Assembly: GCA_022376515.1 (NCBI GenBank)
Contig: WTXI01000080.1
Coordinates: forward strand, 88,492-152,491
Direction of reading: 5' to 3'
Length of the DNA: 64,000 bases
Origin: Lactifluus volemus
Lineage: Eukaryota > Basidiomycota > Agaricomycetes > Russulales > Russulaceae
The notes beneath the pieces are model-generated. The model was given only the letters and a program-made list of their open reading frames with translations, ran no database searches and was not told where the DNA came from. Of the stretch, positions 27,969 to 37,877 are shown piece by piece. Position 1 is the first letter of the stretch. Each line of letters starts with the position of its first letter. A program made the translations under genes and the position numbers.

Positions 27969-28991
27969 TAAATACATCTCTGTTTATTAATAAGACACCC
28001 TCTATCAATAAACGGGTTTACATAAAATGTACAGTATGACATTGATCGAGAACTGTCGGCGCCAATTCCGTGGCACGATAGAGGACCATTTCAACTTTTC
28101 GAGTTTGTCAAGGCTTTCCAACAAGATGATAAGATACAATTATTTATTCTTAGTCCGAGGGAGTATTTACATGTGCAATCATGACGTAGTGTATACAATA
28201 CAGTATATGCCCACAGCTTCCAAGCTCATAGCACGACCAAGCGGAGGCGCCACGCTGCAAAATCAGGTGGTACTGCATGTCCGTGCGACGCCACACCACC
28301 CCTTGCTGCCCAAGCCACATTGCCGAAAGCGCCTGCTCTACGTGTTTGAGGCGTAGAAGGAAGTGGAAAAGGAGTTGGTAGTGGAAAAATGGTCTTGCAT
28401 AAGATGACGAATGAAAGCCGAAACTTGACGATAACTTGAAAGTCGAGCTGGAGAGCATCGATAGCTTAAAGAGATTCCGCGAGCTGGTTGGTATTTAAAA
28501 CTGACACCCACCATTACCAATGACACACTGTTGGCGATGCGGAGTAACCATTCGCAGAGCCCAGATGTCGCCATCATAAGATGCACATCTCCACGAAAGG
28601 CCATGTCTTCGCCGCGTGCGTCTGCACCGAGAGCAAGGTCAAGCAGGCTCTGAAGCTTCACGAGAGACACGGCCTTGGCGGCTTTGCGCAGCTCAGTATG
28701 ACCAAGGTCAAGAAAGTAGAGTACCGAGTCATCCAGTTGTGGCACGCCCGCAAAAAAGCCCGCGTTGCCGTCGAACCTGAGTTGGAGAGGTGCGCCGCAG
28801 GTGCGTTGAAAGTCTGCGCTGATCGCGTTTCTAGTGCTGCATGTGTTGTATACGAGGAGACGTAAACCGCCTGAGTCGAGGATCGAAGGTGCTGCGTGGA
28901 GCACTGCAGTGTGAGGACGCGCTGGCGAAGGAGTGGCGGGGTCGCGAGGGAGAGGTAGTCGTTGGAAGAAACGTCGGCTTGGGTGGTTGGA

Positions 28992-29023
<32 letters not shown>
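28992..29023. repeat. (GTGGTC)n microsatellite
   Basis: About five GTCGTG/GTGGTC hexamers occur in a row within duplicated block Y. The other copy of the block has only GTGATCGTGATCTTGG at this place (about 34228-34245), so the array expanded after duplication or decayed in the partner. Confidence 0.8.
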
Positions 29024-29259
29024 GTCTGCATTGTGGTGTGGTCGGTGGAGAGGAAAATGAGACAGATGGCGAATGGAATTGGCGAAGGATTTCCCGGTCT
29101 TGGCGAGAAGCGAGGGCAGGTTTTTTGGGTGATACAATTCGGACCTGCTTCCATCACCGATCGACCCTACTTGAGCGGATCTTACCATCGGATCAGAGGC
29201 GGTAAGAAGAAGCCGCTGAGCGGCTGTCAGCCGGCCCCCGATGCTTTGGAAAATGCTAA

Positions 29260-29409
29260 GGGCCCGTTCGGGTCCCCGGTATCGGCTCAGCTCCCGCTCG
29301 GCTCCCCCGCCAAAAATGCCAAAAATGAAGGCGGACACCCAGTTTTCAGGGCGTACACCTTCATTTTTGGCAGGGGGGCTGAGCCGATACCGGGGACCCG
29401 AACGGGCCC
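29260..29409. mobile_element. PIF/Harbinger (Tourist-like) MITE, 150 bp
   Basis: Perfect 32-bp terminal inverted repeats begin GGGCCCGTTCGGGTCCCC (29260-29291) and end in the complement (29378-29409). The flanking trinucleotide TAA occurs on both sides (29257-29259 and 29410-29412), the 3-bp TWA target duplication expected of Harbinger elements, and the GGGCC start is also typical. Inner parts extend the pairing (CCAAAAATG versus CATTTTTGG), so nearly the whole element folds as a hairpin. The homologous position in block Y' (near 34444) reads AAAATGCCAAGGTTGC, an empty site with one TAA-to-CAA difference. Confidence 0.92.
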
Positions 29410-29584
29410 TAAGGTTGCTCGCACAAAGCCCGAAAGGAGAGAAATGCAAAAAGTCGATACAGGGGAGCTTCAGGGATTTTTATCCATGAGCAGCATGGGT
29501 GATATGAAAGTAGCAAATTGGCAGTAAGGCTACAAAGCACTGTGGGCCTTGGCAAGCATTTGCTTCCGAGTCGCTCGCCTGACA

Positions 29585-29705
29585 GTACATCCGACCGCTG
29601 GGCGACGTCGCGTCCGCATTGATTTCCGTGTGCAATACACCTCAGGCTATCACATGCCGAGAACAAGAACCCTGGAAACAACATTCTCAGCACCACCCAT
29701 CACGC
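29585..29705 (-). pseudogene. MFS C-terminal relic 1
   Basis: CGCTGGGCGACGT...CATTGATTTCCGTGTGCAA...CACATGCCGAGAACAAGAACCCT is a mutated version of the last coding part of the array transporters (in C: CGCTGGGCGACGT, CATCGATCACAGTGTGCAA, CGCATACCGAGGCTGAACAAG). Only the tail survives; upstream exons are gone. It marks a former transporter copy between F and G. Confidence 0.7.
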
Positions 29706-29784
29706 CACATGCACCATTTACTGACATAAAATCATGATACAGCAAGACCCACTAAATATTTTGAGACCTAAAGCCCAGGGTTGT

Positions 29785-30360
29785 CATGCAGACCAGCAGC
29801 ATTTGATCACAAAGATCGTCATTTCGATGCCTATTCAACTAAGCCGTCGGACTCGTCCTTAAAGGCGGCCCAAGGGAGGAACGTAGGGGACAGATCGGAA
29901 GGATGCCACGTGTCTACATATCACATCAGCAAAATGTGCAAAACGGTTTGCACTTTTTCTCAAGTAACAAATTGAAAAAGCAAAACGGTCACACTGAATG
30001 CCCATAATTGGCTGTAAAATTGCAACTTTTTCACTTTTTCAAAAATTTAAAATATAACCAAGACAAACTTACTTTCAGGTAAATCTGGGTTACTTTTGAA
30101 CCTTTGCACTTATTTGGACTTTGGACTTGTAGCTCGTAAAACTCAAAAACGTTTGTTGGCGGTTTCCAGATGACTAAGGAACTGCTGTAACATCGAGGTT
30201 CATACACCAGACTCGAGTCCCTATGAGACCTTTACACCGTTTCAACCTGATCATTATGACGATAGCGATATTCGGAAATCGGGATACCACATTTGTATAC
30301 ATAAAATTGTGGATTGAAAACTCCTGAAGAGAGGAGATCTAGGCAGAGCAGCACACCCCT
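29785..30360. repeat. Duplicated block Z with ~270-bp AT-rich insertion
   Basis: Matches 14715-15120: ACCAGCAGCATTTGATC, CTATTCAACTAAGCCGTC, GATGCCACGTGTCTACATA, CGGGATACCACATTTG. Between TCTACATA and CGAGG this copy has about 270 extra AT-rich bases (29920-30189), flanked by ACAT on both sides (29916-29919 and 30190-30193). The other copy passes directly from CTACATAC to CGAGG. The extra piece is a candidate small insertion of unknown type. Confidence 0.7.
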
Positions 30361-30544
30361 AAGGTAGGGTTCATTCGCAATTGATAGCATCACATGACTT
30401 GTTGTAAGCCATAGAAAGTTTGGTAGGCAGTGGCGAGTGGACCTCCGTGTGATCTTGGTTAGGCTAGACCATGCGAGGGCTAAATGTTCAGGCGCCGGCC
30501 TACCCGCTACCCGGAGCTATCCGAGCCTATCCGACTACAGAGAC

Positions 30545-31440
30545 CGTGGGTAAGTCTCTTGTTTCCTGATGCGACATGCCACCAACTTGAATAGGAGACC
30601 GATCCAGGTAGTGTTTCGGTGGAATTGTGGAAGGCGCTCTGACTCGAGTAGTGAGACAAAACGCGATGAAAGACGTGAAAGGTGATTCAGACGAGTTTGA
30701 GCACACGAGAGCGAGTAGATCGACATCAAGATGAACCTTTTTATCTAGCTACAACATGATCCGATATATAACCACACGGTCTGAGGTGAAAAAGTACTAT
30801 TAATACTACTAGGCAAAATGAACAGTACATATCGTAGTGACGACGAAAGGTATTGTACACCCACCTTGAAATCGATATCAGTCGCGTCCAGTAAGGTGCA
30901 TTGTAAAGTGTGCTCGAATATGGGGATTTATGAACCGATAATGAGGGGCGCGTGCCAGTGGCACCTTCAGTTGGAGTCTTGGTGTGGGACTCAGTGGGAG
31001 TGGAAGAGCAAAGGAATACCATGGTGGAACATGAAGGAATATTATGGACACCAAAGGAAACTGGGTTTTCATAGAGAATTTAACCTGGGAATACGCAGAG
31101 AGGGTGTAGATGGGCAGGCACTGGCACCCATGCCAGTGGGTTGCGGAGTCACACTTGGTCCTGGAGGGGATCCACAGCTCGGTGGAGTCGATCCGTGGTG
31201 ATCGTAAACACGGAACAGTAACTGAACGATTCAATGTATTGTATGTCATACAAACAGTGCCAGTGGAAACATAATGATAAAAATAACGACCTAGTATCAA
31301 CTTGCTCTGCCAGTGAGCCACTGAGGTGACTCTGTCGTAGGCAGAGTTCATTGCTCCCAATCGGCGCATCATCTAAGTGCTCGGGTGACCACCCTGAATA
31401 ACTTATTCCCGCCGCCAATGTTTCACCTCCATGCCAACGC
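30545..31440. repeat. Duplicated block, G 3' flank (copies at 15180-15800 and 11320-11520)
   Basis: Shared strings include CCTGATGCGACATGCCACCAA, TCGTAAACACGGAACAGTAAC, AGTATCAAC(G/T)TGCTCTG and GAGGTGACTCTGTCGTAGGC. The block lies just downstream of the stop codons of G, C and, in shorter form, B. It is therefore part of the duplicated transporter unit. Confidence 0.8.
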
Positions 31441-31457
31441 CGGACCAATACTATGCG

Positions 31458-33752
31458 TTAGGCAGAGACTTCATTTTTGGTTGCTGCCGCTGCAGTCACG
31501 GCCGTTTCAGTCGTGGTCGGACTCGGGGAAAAATCCTCGAAATCTGAACGCTGGGCGACGTCCGAGTCTTTCCTTCCCCAGTCCTCATCGATCACAGTGT
31601 GCAACTCCAGCTGCCGCATACCCAGGCTGAACAAGAACCCCGCAATCGACATCCCGAGCACCGCCTGCCAGACAACCTTGAGCGCATTCCCGAACGTGTC
31701 CCGCACATCATCCCTCAACGGCGAGGTCAGTTTTGGGATGATCGGTATTGTCGCGTATGCAATCTCGACACCCTCCGGGAACTGCGCGATGAATGACGCC
31801 GGTAGGTTCTTCTTCAGTTCATTCTGCAAAATGGTGCCACCGACTGTGACACCCCAGATCTAAATATTCCAAAGTTGTCACTAAGGGGTGGAAGTGGATT
31901 GAGAGGGGGAGAGACTTACATAGCCGAAATTCCGCGAGAAGACGAACAGTGCCATTGCGGGAGCAGTCTGCGTGACTGGGATGGAAGCGAGGATGGGGAA
32001 CAGAGAGACAACATAAACGATGCCGACGCCAGCACCAATGGGAAGCTGGAAACCAATAGACTTGGCCATACTGCTGTCCGCCCACAGTGTCGTCAGGAGA
32101 CCCGCGCCGACAATCACGAGCACCCAGCCAACATAGATCGGAATCACGTATTTACCTGTCTTCTTAACCACGACGCCTGCCACGAGTGCAAAGAGGCTGA
32201 TGCCGTAGGATAGTCCAAACAAGTCGATACCAGTCTCTGTGGGAGATCTCTCCTTACATGCCTCGAAGAAGACCGGGTACCAATCTGCAAATTTCGGTGA
32301 AGACACATCCCGGTCAGCCTCAGAGAGCTGCACGTGGAAGTGCTACGTACAACTTAAACTGGCGAGCACCATTGATATTATAAAAGATTGGAAATAACCG
32401 CTGACGCCAGTCCAGTCCATGCGCAATAGAATTGGAACCTTGAAAGAAGTTCAATCGGCAATAATGGGTTCATGTTATAGAAAGCGCTTACGACTGGTGG
32501 CGCGCAAAGGTAGAGCTCATAAATTACGAAGAGACTCATCCCCACGAAACCAACAATCAAGGGAGCCAGGACATGGACTGATGACCATGGGAAACGCACG
32601 CCTCCCCATGTCAGCCCGATAACGACAGAGGTAATAGACCCAGTGATCAGAATATTTCCACTACCAACAAAAGGTAAGGTCGTCTAGAGGTAGAAGTACC
32701 AGAAACCATTTCCATGTACTCACATGATGTCCATTTTTTGAAGCTTTTCTCTCAGAGTTGCAGGTGGCGTTTTCAGACGCATGAAGAGTAAGACCAGAGT
32801 TGCATTGAAGGCACATATAGGTAGGTTGAGATCTGGGCGGTTTATTCACAACACTGACAGCACAATCGACAGAATTTCACGTACAGAATATCCATCTCCT
32901 ATGGGAAACGCAACGAAGTCAGTTAGGAATCGGGTTGCAATTTGCAAACTATGAGAAAATGCCCACCATTGTCCTTGCTGAGCCAATGAGCCACCAATGA
33001 CTGGACCAATGCCACCCCCGATTGCCCAAGAGCTGCATGGAATCAGTGACATCTGAGGCACAAAATGAGTAGGGACCACGCACAGTGCCATGAAGCCGGT
33101 GTATGTGCCACGCTCTCGAAGCGTGACCAAATCGGACAAGATAATTTGCATCGATGCCGTAATTGCTCCTGCTCCTAACCCCTGTACAGCTTCCACCAAG
33201 TGCATTTGAGCAGCGATCGTGCGGCGGGTAAATAAGACATACCTCTTCCGGCAATGAGCATATTCATGCTCGATGCAGCGCCGCAAATGGCACTTCCAAG
33301 TGCGAAGAGGACAAGGGCGGTCAGCATGATGGGCCGTCGTCCTATAATCTGATTACGATGCCATTTTTTCCGATTTAAATTTAGAAGTGTTCTGCACTCG
33401 CGGAGAGGGATCGGGGTCGTACCTGTGCTAGCCCGCCACAAAGTGGGACAAGGGCTGTGCAGCCCAACGTATATGCGGAACCAACCCATATGAATTGCTT
33501 TCCGTTCAATTCACGGACAATTGTTGGCAGGGCTGCCCCAATTGCGGTCTACGATATATTTTGTGTTAGGTGCATGCGTCCTCTCAGGAGAAGACGCACG
33601 AATTCTACGGCAGTGAGGAGGACCGAAAGCGCGAGGGAGAATATGATGCACCAGAATTTCCAGTCTTTTGGCACACTGCGGTGAATGTCTCCGTCGACTG
33701 GCTGTGTCTCCGCGCAGTTGGAGTCTCTGAGAGCTGATGGGTTGTGAGCCAT
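31458..33752 (-). CDS. MFS transporter copy G, DHA2-like (intact, 567 aa)
   Basis: Best-resolved copy. Exons on the minus strand: 33752-33600, 33548-33423, 33348-33243, 33189-33084, 33032-32967, 32898-32885, 32832-32724, 32660-32492, 32438-32351, 32284-31920 and 31859-31458, all GT..AG and in phase. They total 1704 nt, or 567 residues. Exon 6 is a 14-nt microexon (encoding R-W-I-F). The product has a hydrophilic N-terminus, then TM1 (LTAVEFTAIGAALPTIV), motif A (GGLAQIIGRRPIML), motif C (GGGIGPVIGGSLAQ) and TM7-8 (VIGLTWGGVRFPW). It ends with TM14 (VWQAVLGMSIAGFLFSLGM) and a 50-residue acidic tail. Length and motifs fit the 14-TM DHA2 proton antiporters; the cargo is unknown. Confidence 0.9.
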
Positions 33753-33969
33753 GGAAAGAGAGGTGAAATTAGGGGGAAGTCACGGAAACGCGGAAACGAA
33801 GCGAAACCATTGAAACAGGAGGGCAGCGCGATCTGAGATTTGAGGGGCGAAGCGATTGTACGAGGCCGAGGGTCGGGTTTGCGCCTTCGGAGGGGAATTC
33901 GGAGGTTGATGGCCGTCGCGGCGCAGCAAGAGGGAGACGAGCGGGCGCATGCGAATGGATGGCTGTATC

Positions 33970-34560
33970 GTAGTAGAGTACCGGGTCATCCGGTTGTGGC
34001 ATGCACGCAAAAAAACCCCGCGTTGGCTTCAAACCTGAGTTGAAGAGGAGCGCCGCAGGTGCGTTGAAAGTCTGCGCTGTTCGCGTTTCTAGTGCTGCAT
34101 GTGCCTGATTTGTATACGAGGAGACGCGAACGCCTGGGCCGAGGATCGAAGGTGCTGCGTGGAGCGCTGCAGTCTGAGGACGCACTCGCGAGGGAGAGGT
34201 AAGAAAAGTCGGCTGGGGTGGTTGGAGCCGTGATCGTGATCTTGGTTGTGGTTGCGGTGGCGAAGGGAGTCGGCGACGGATTTCCCGGTCCTGGCGAGAA
34301 GCGAGGGCAGGTGGAGAGTTTTTGGGTAAGACGATCCGGACCTGCTTCCATGTCCCATCTCAACGATCGACCCAGCTTGATGATTGCGACAAGGAGCCGA
34401 TGAAACTGAGCGGAGTCGTAGCCCCCGAGCCTTTGGAAAATGCCAAGGTTGCTCGCACAAAGCCTAAAAGGAGAGAATCGAAACACATCGATACAGGGGA
34501 GCATCAAGGATTTTTATCCATGAGCAGCGTGGATGATAGGAGAATAGCAAATTGGCAGTA
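33970..34560. repeat. Duplicated block Y' (MITE-free copy)
   Basis: Partner of 28725-29530. It holds the empty site of the Harbinger MITE (AAAATGCCAAGGTTGC, about 34438-34453). It lies upstream of G, beyond the conserved promoter-proximal string at 33753-33870 (GGAAGTCACGGAAACG, GATCTGAGATTTGAGG). Confidence 0.85.
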
Positions 34561-34619
34561 AGGCTACAAGGCGGCTGGGTCCTGGCAAGCATTTGCGTCT
34601 GAGCCGCTCGGCTGCCAGT

Positions 34620-34735
34620 GCATCCGATCGCTGGGCTACGTCACCTCATTGATTATCCATGTGCGACACCACCTGTCGCATGCCGAGAACAAGAGCCCTG
34701 CAAACGACCTCCCCAGCAACACCTATCAGGAAACC
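34620..34735 (-). pseudogene. MFS C-terminal relic 2
   Basis: GATCGCTGGGCTACGTCACC, ATTGATTATCCATGTGCGAC and CGCATGCCGAGAACAAGAGCC align with the C-terminal coding end of the array transporters and even better with relic 1. Both relics therefore descend from one dead copy that was later duplicated together with block Y. Confidence 0.65.
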
Positions 34736-34739
34736 TGCA

Positions 34740-35006
34740 CTAAACTTTTGTTGGGCTTGCTTGAGCTTGCAAAAGCTCCAGCGAGCCAAAAAAAAAAAAA
34801 AAGGACAAAAAGCAGCAAAAAGTAGCAAAAGTATAAAAGAAAACCTAGAGATACCTGTCAAAAGTTGCTTTCTGTTGTATTTTTTTTTTTTCAAAAAATT
34901 AAAAAAGTACATAGTGATTTTAAAGGTCCAGGACAAATAAAAGTTGGGCTTTTTCACTTTTAGTGTGAGAAAGTGATAAAGCTTTTGCACAATGTTCTGA
35001 TTGCCA
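34740..35006. other. AT-rich homopolymer-rich stretch
   Basis: Poly-A and poly-T runs (about 34787-34801 and 34879-34890) and repeated CAAAAAG/GCAAAAG words fill this segment. AAGCTC/GAGCTT and TTGCAAAAGCT/AGCTTTTGCA motifs occur near its two ends in inverted orientation, which could be remnants of an insertion. No open frame of note. Confidence 0.4.
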
Positions 35007-35170
35007 GGTATTGTTTTTTTCAGCAGTTCCTCGAAACACAAAGGAGCAAAGTGAGAGCCCAAAAAGTTGGAACCAGTGAAAGATGAAGCACGATGACTCG
35101 GGTCAACAGAACTGGGCAGTGAGATCAATTTGGAAGTGAAGCGGCCCCGCCGGCCCGGCGTTGTCTGGCC
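35007..35170. repeat. Duplicated block X' (copy at 21061-21220)
   Basis: Shares CAGCAGTTCCTCGAAACA, AAAGGAGCAAAGTGAGAGCCC and CGGCCC.CC.GCCCGG with 21061-21220. The following 35171-35595 continues as H 3'-flanking sequence, including a stretch shared with the F 3' flank (AGCACTATCGATGCAAAGCTG at about 35408). Confidence 0.65.
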
Positions 35171-35595
35171 TTAGAAAGTGAGTTTGGTTAAGGTTGTTAA
35201 AAAATGATGTGGCGTATCGATATTTAACTTTTCGGGGACCTCCTGAGGCACACTCACGCTGTACGGATCTCATATGCTTCAAAGCTTTCATCAATCAACT
35301 GTGGTGTGGTTTACATATATATCTCATTACGCCCGCGGCTTCCATATTACGAAGTGAAACGATAGATCGAATATCAGGCGTTCACCAAAGGAGATAACCT
35401 CTGTATATAGCACTATCGATGCAAAGCTGTGTCTAATGCTACAACTGGCTTATTACAAGTCAACGACTGGGAAAGAGCGAAACATAAACAATGGAAAGAA
35501 AATTGGCTCGGATAACGCTGCAGAAGCGGAGGGGTCTTGGATGGCCCACCTCCTCTCGTATAATGTAAGATTGGTGCCCAATGCCGGGCTGTGGG

Positions 35596-37877
35596 TTACG
35601 CCTCATACTTTGCCTCAGACTCGGTCCCTGACACTTCCTTCATGCTCGTACGTTGCGGTAACAACTCCAGTTCCGATCGCTGGGCGACGTCTAACCTTCC
35701 CCAGTCCTCATCTATCTCTGTATGCAACTTCAACTGCCGCATACCAAGACTAAACAAGAAGCCCGCGATCGAGATCCCGAGCACCGTCTGCCAGACCACC
35801 TTGAGCGCCTCCCCGAACGTGTTTCTCACCTCGTTCCTCAATGACGAGTTCAGCGTCGGAATCACCGGTATCGTCGCATACGCAATCTCAACTCCCTGCG
35901 GGAACTGCGCGAGGAACGACGCAGGTAGGTTTTTCTTCAGCTCATTCTGCAAAATGGCGCCGCCGACGGTGACACCCCAGATCTAGCATTTGCGGTCAGT
36001 TGACAGTTTAAGCTGTGAAGAGGAAAAACGTTGGTCGGGGGACTCACATAACCGAAGTTACGTGAGAAGGTGAACAGAGCCATTGCGGGAGCGGTCTGGG
36101 TGACTGGGATGGACGCGAGGATAGGGAACAGAGAGACGACATAAATGATGCCAACAGCGCCACCGATGACAAGCTGGAACCCGACAGCCTTGGCCATACT
36201 GCTATCTGCCCGCAGTGTCGTCAGGATACCAGCGCCGACGACCATGAGTACCCAGCCAACATATGTCGGAATTATGTATTTGCCTGTCTTCTTGACCGCG
36301 ACGCCTGCCACGATCGCGATTAAGCTGATGCTGTACGACAGCCCGAACAAGTCGATGCCAGCACTGGTGGGAGATTTCTCCTTGCATGCTTCGAAGAAGA
36401 CGGCGTACCAATCTGCCAGTTGCGAGTTTGCGGTGGAGACACCAGTCAGTGGCCTCGAACTCTCGACACGTGGAATTTTCACATACAACTCAAGCTCGCC
36501 AGAACCACAGCCATTATAAAATTTTGCAAATAACCGCTGGCACCAGTCCATTCCAGACGAAATAGAATTGGAACCTCAAAGTGGTTAAGTAAATAATTGT
36601 TTCATGTCTTGGGGAAATAACTCACGACAGGCGGTTTACAAAAGTAGAACTCATAGATGACGAAGAGACCCAGTCCCACGAGACCAAAAATCAGAGGCAC
36701 CAGGACATGGGAAGATGACCACGGATAACGCACACCTCCCCACGTCAGCCCGATAACGACGGAGGTAATGGATCCTGTGATCAGAATATTTCCACTGGCA
36801 GCAAAGGTAAGATCGCCTGGGCTCTGTGTTGTAGCAATCCGAATTCCATGTACTTACATGAAATCCATTTTACTGAGCTTCTCTCTCAGAGTCGCAGGTG
36901 GGGTTTTGAGACGCATGAAGAGTATGACGAGAGTTGCGTTGAAGGCACATATGGGTAGGTTGAGATCTGGGCGTTTCATTTACGACACTGACCAGCACCA
37001 TCAACAGAATTCAACTTACAAAATATCCATCTCCTACGTAAAAGGATTGAGAATGTCTGGTAAGAGTTGGGTTGCGAACGAGACGCTCACCATTGCCCTT
37101 GCTGAGCCAATGACCCACCAATGACTGGACCAACGCCACCACCGATTGCCCAAGAGCTATTTGGCATCAGCAACATTCGAGTCGCAAAAAGTGGGAGCAC
37201 GCACAGTGCCATGAAGCCGCTGAATGTACCACGCTCCCTGAGCGTGACCAGATCAGATAACATAATTTGCATTGACGCTGTAATTGCTCCTGCCCCCAAC
37301 CCCTGTATGGCTTTTGGGTGGAATATTTCAGTAGGTGCACGGCCGTTTGGGGAAATACAACACGCACTTCTTCCAGCAATGAGCATATTCATACTCGATG
37401 CAGCACCGGAAATGGTGCTTCCGAGAGCGAAGAGGAAGAGCGCAGTCAGCATGATGGGCCGTCGTCCTATAATCTAATTATGATGCAGAATTATTTAGAT
37501 GTGTGTTGCACAGGCGGAGAGGATTGGTCGTACTTGTGTCAAGCCGCCACAAAGTGGGACAAGAGCTGTAGAGCCCAGTGCATATGCGGAACCGACCCAT
37601 ATGAATTGCTCTCCTTTCAAGTCACGAATAATAGTTGGCAGGGCCGCCCCGATTGCGGTCTACGATGTGATTTGTGTTGAAGGCACAGGGCTGAGCGAAG
37701 AGGGAAACAATGACTCACGAATTCTACGGCGGTTAGGAGAACAGAGAGTGCGAGGGAGAATATGATGCACCAGAACTTCCAGTCCTTCGGTACGCCATTG
37801 TGAGTGGAGACTTCTGACTGGGCCGTAAAGTTGGACCCTTTGGTGGGAGACGGTGGGAGGGGTGTTGACGATGACAT
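35596..37877 (-). CDS. MFS transporter copy H, DHA2-like (intact)
   Basis: The ATG at 37877 (MSSSTPLPPSPTKGSN) runs through the same eleven-exon structure as G to the stop at 35596. Splice borders are intact, including the microexon (TACGTAG|GAGATGGATATTTT|GTAAG). Motifs: LTAVEF|TAIGAALPTII, GGLTQ|IIGRRPIML, IQGLGAGAITASMQIMLSDL, GGGVGPVIGGSLAQ, and a last TM in VVWQTVLGISIAGFLFSLGM. The tail continues about 50 residues to SEAKYEA. It is very close to F over the C-terminal exons, but its N-terminus and 5' flank differ from the others, so it may be regulated separately. Predicted proton-coupled efflux carrier, substrate unknown. Confidence 0.85.

Larger units (their letters stand above)
28725..29530. 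repeat. Duplicated block Y (copy at 33970-34560)
   Basis: Long near-matching strings such as GTTGAAAGTCTGCGCTG, CGCGTTTCTAGTGCTGCATG, GAGGATCGAAGGTGCTGCG and ATTTTTATCCATGAGCAGC occur in the same order and orientation at 33970-34560. This copy contains a Harbinger-type MITE and an expanded (GTGGTC)n run absent from the other. Open frames on both strands here are not conserved as proteins between the copies, so I do not call a gene. Confidence 0.85.
27228..31457. other. Long intergenic between F and G, built of duplicated blocks
   Basis: In order: the F promoter-proximal string (27240-27330); a paralog of 18480-18560 containing a mariner-type MITE; 28020-28720 with no supportable gene (short frames only); a block (28725-29530) duplicated at 33970-34560; an MFS C-terminal relic; then two blocks (29785-30360 and 30545-31440) duplicated at 14715-15800. 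It looks like the scar of one or more lost transporter copies. Individual parts are listed separately. Confidence 0.6.

Noticed and set aside
28841..29527. 228-codon plus-strand frame and 263-codon minus-strand frame over the same DNA
   Set aside because: Both run through the MITE and the (GTGGTC)n run, and neither is preserved as protein in the duplicate block at 33970-34560.
7216..37877. Secondary-metabolite gene cluster around the transporters
   Set aside because: No polyketide synthase, NRPS, terpene synthase, P450 or other biosynthetic gene is seen among or beside the transporter copies.
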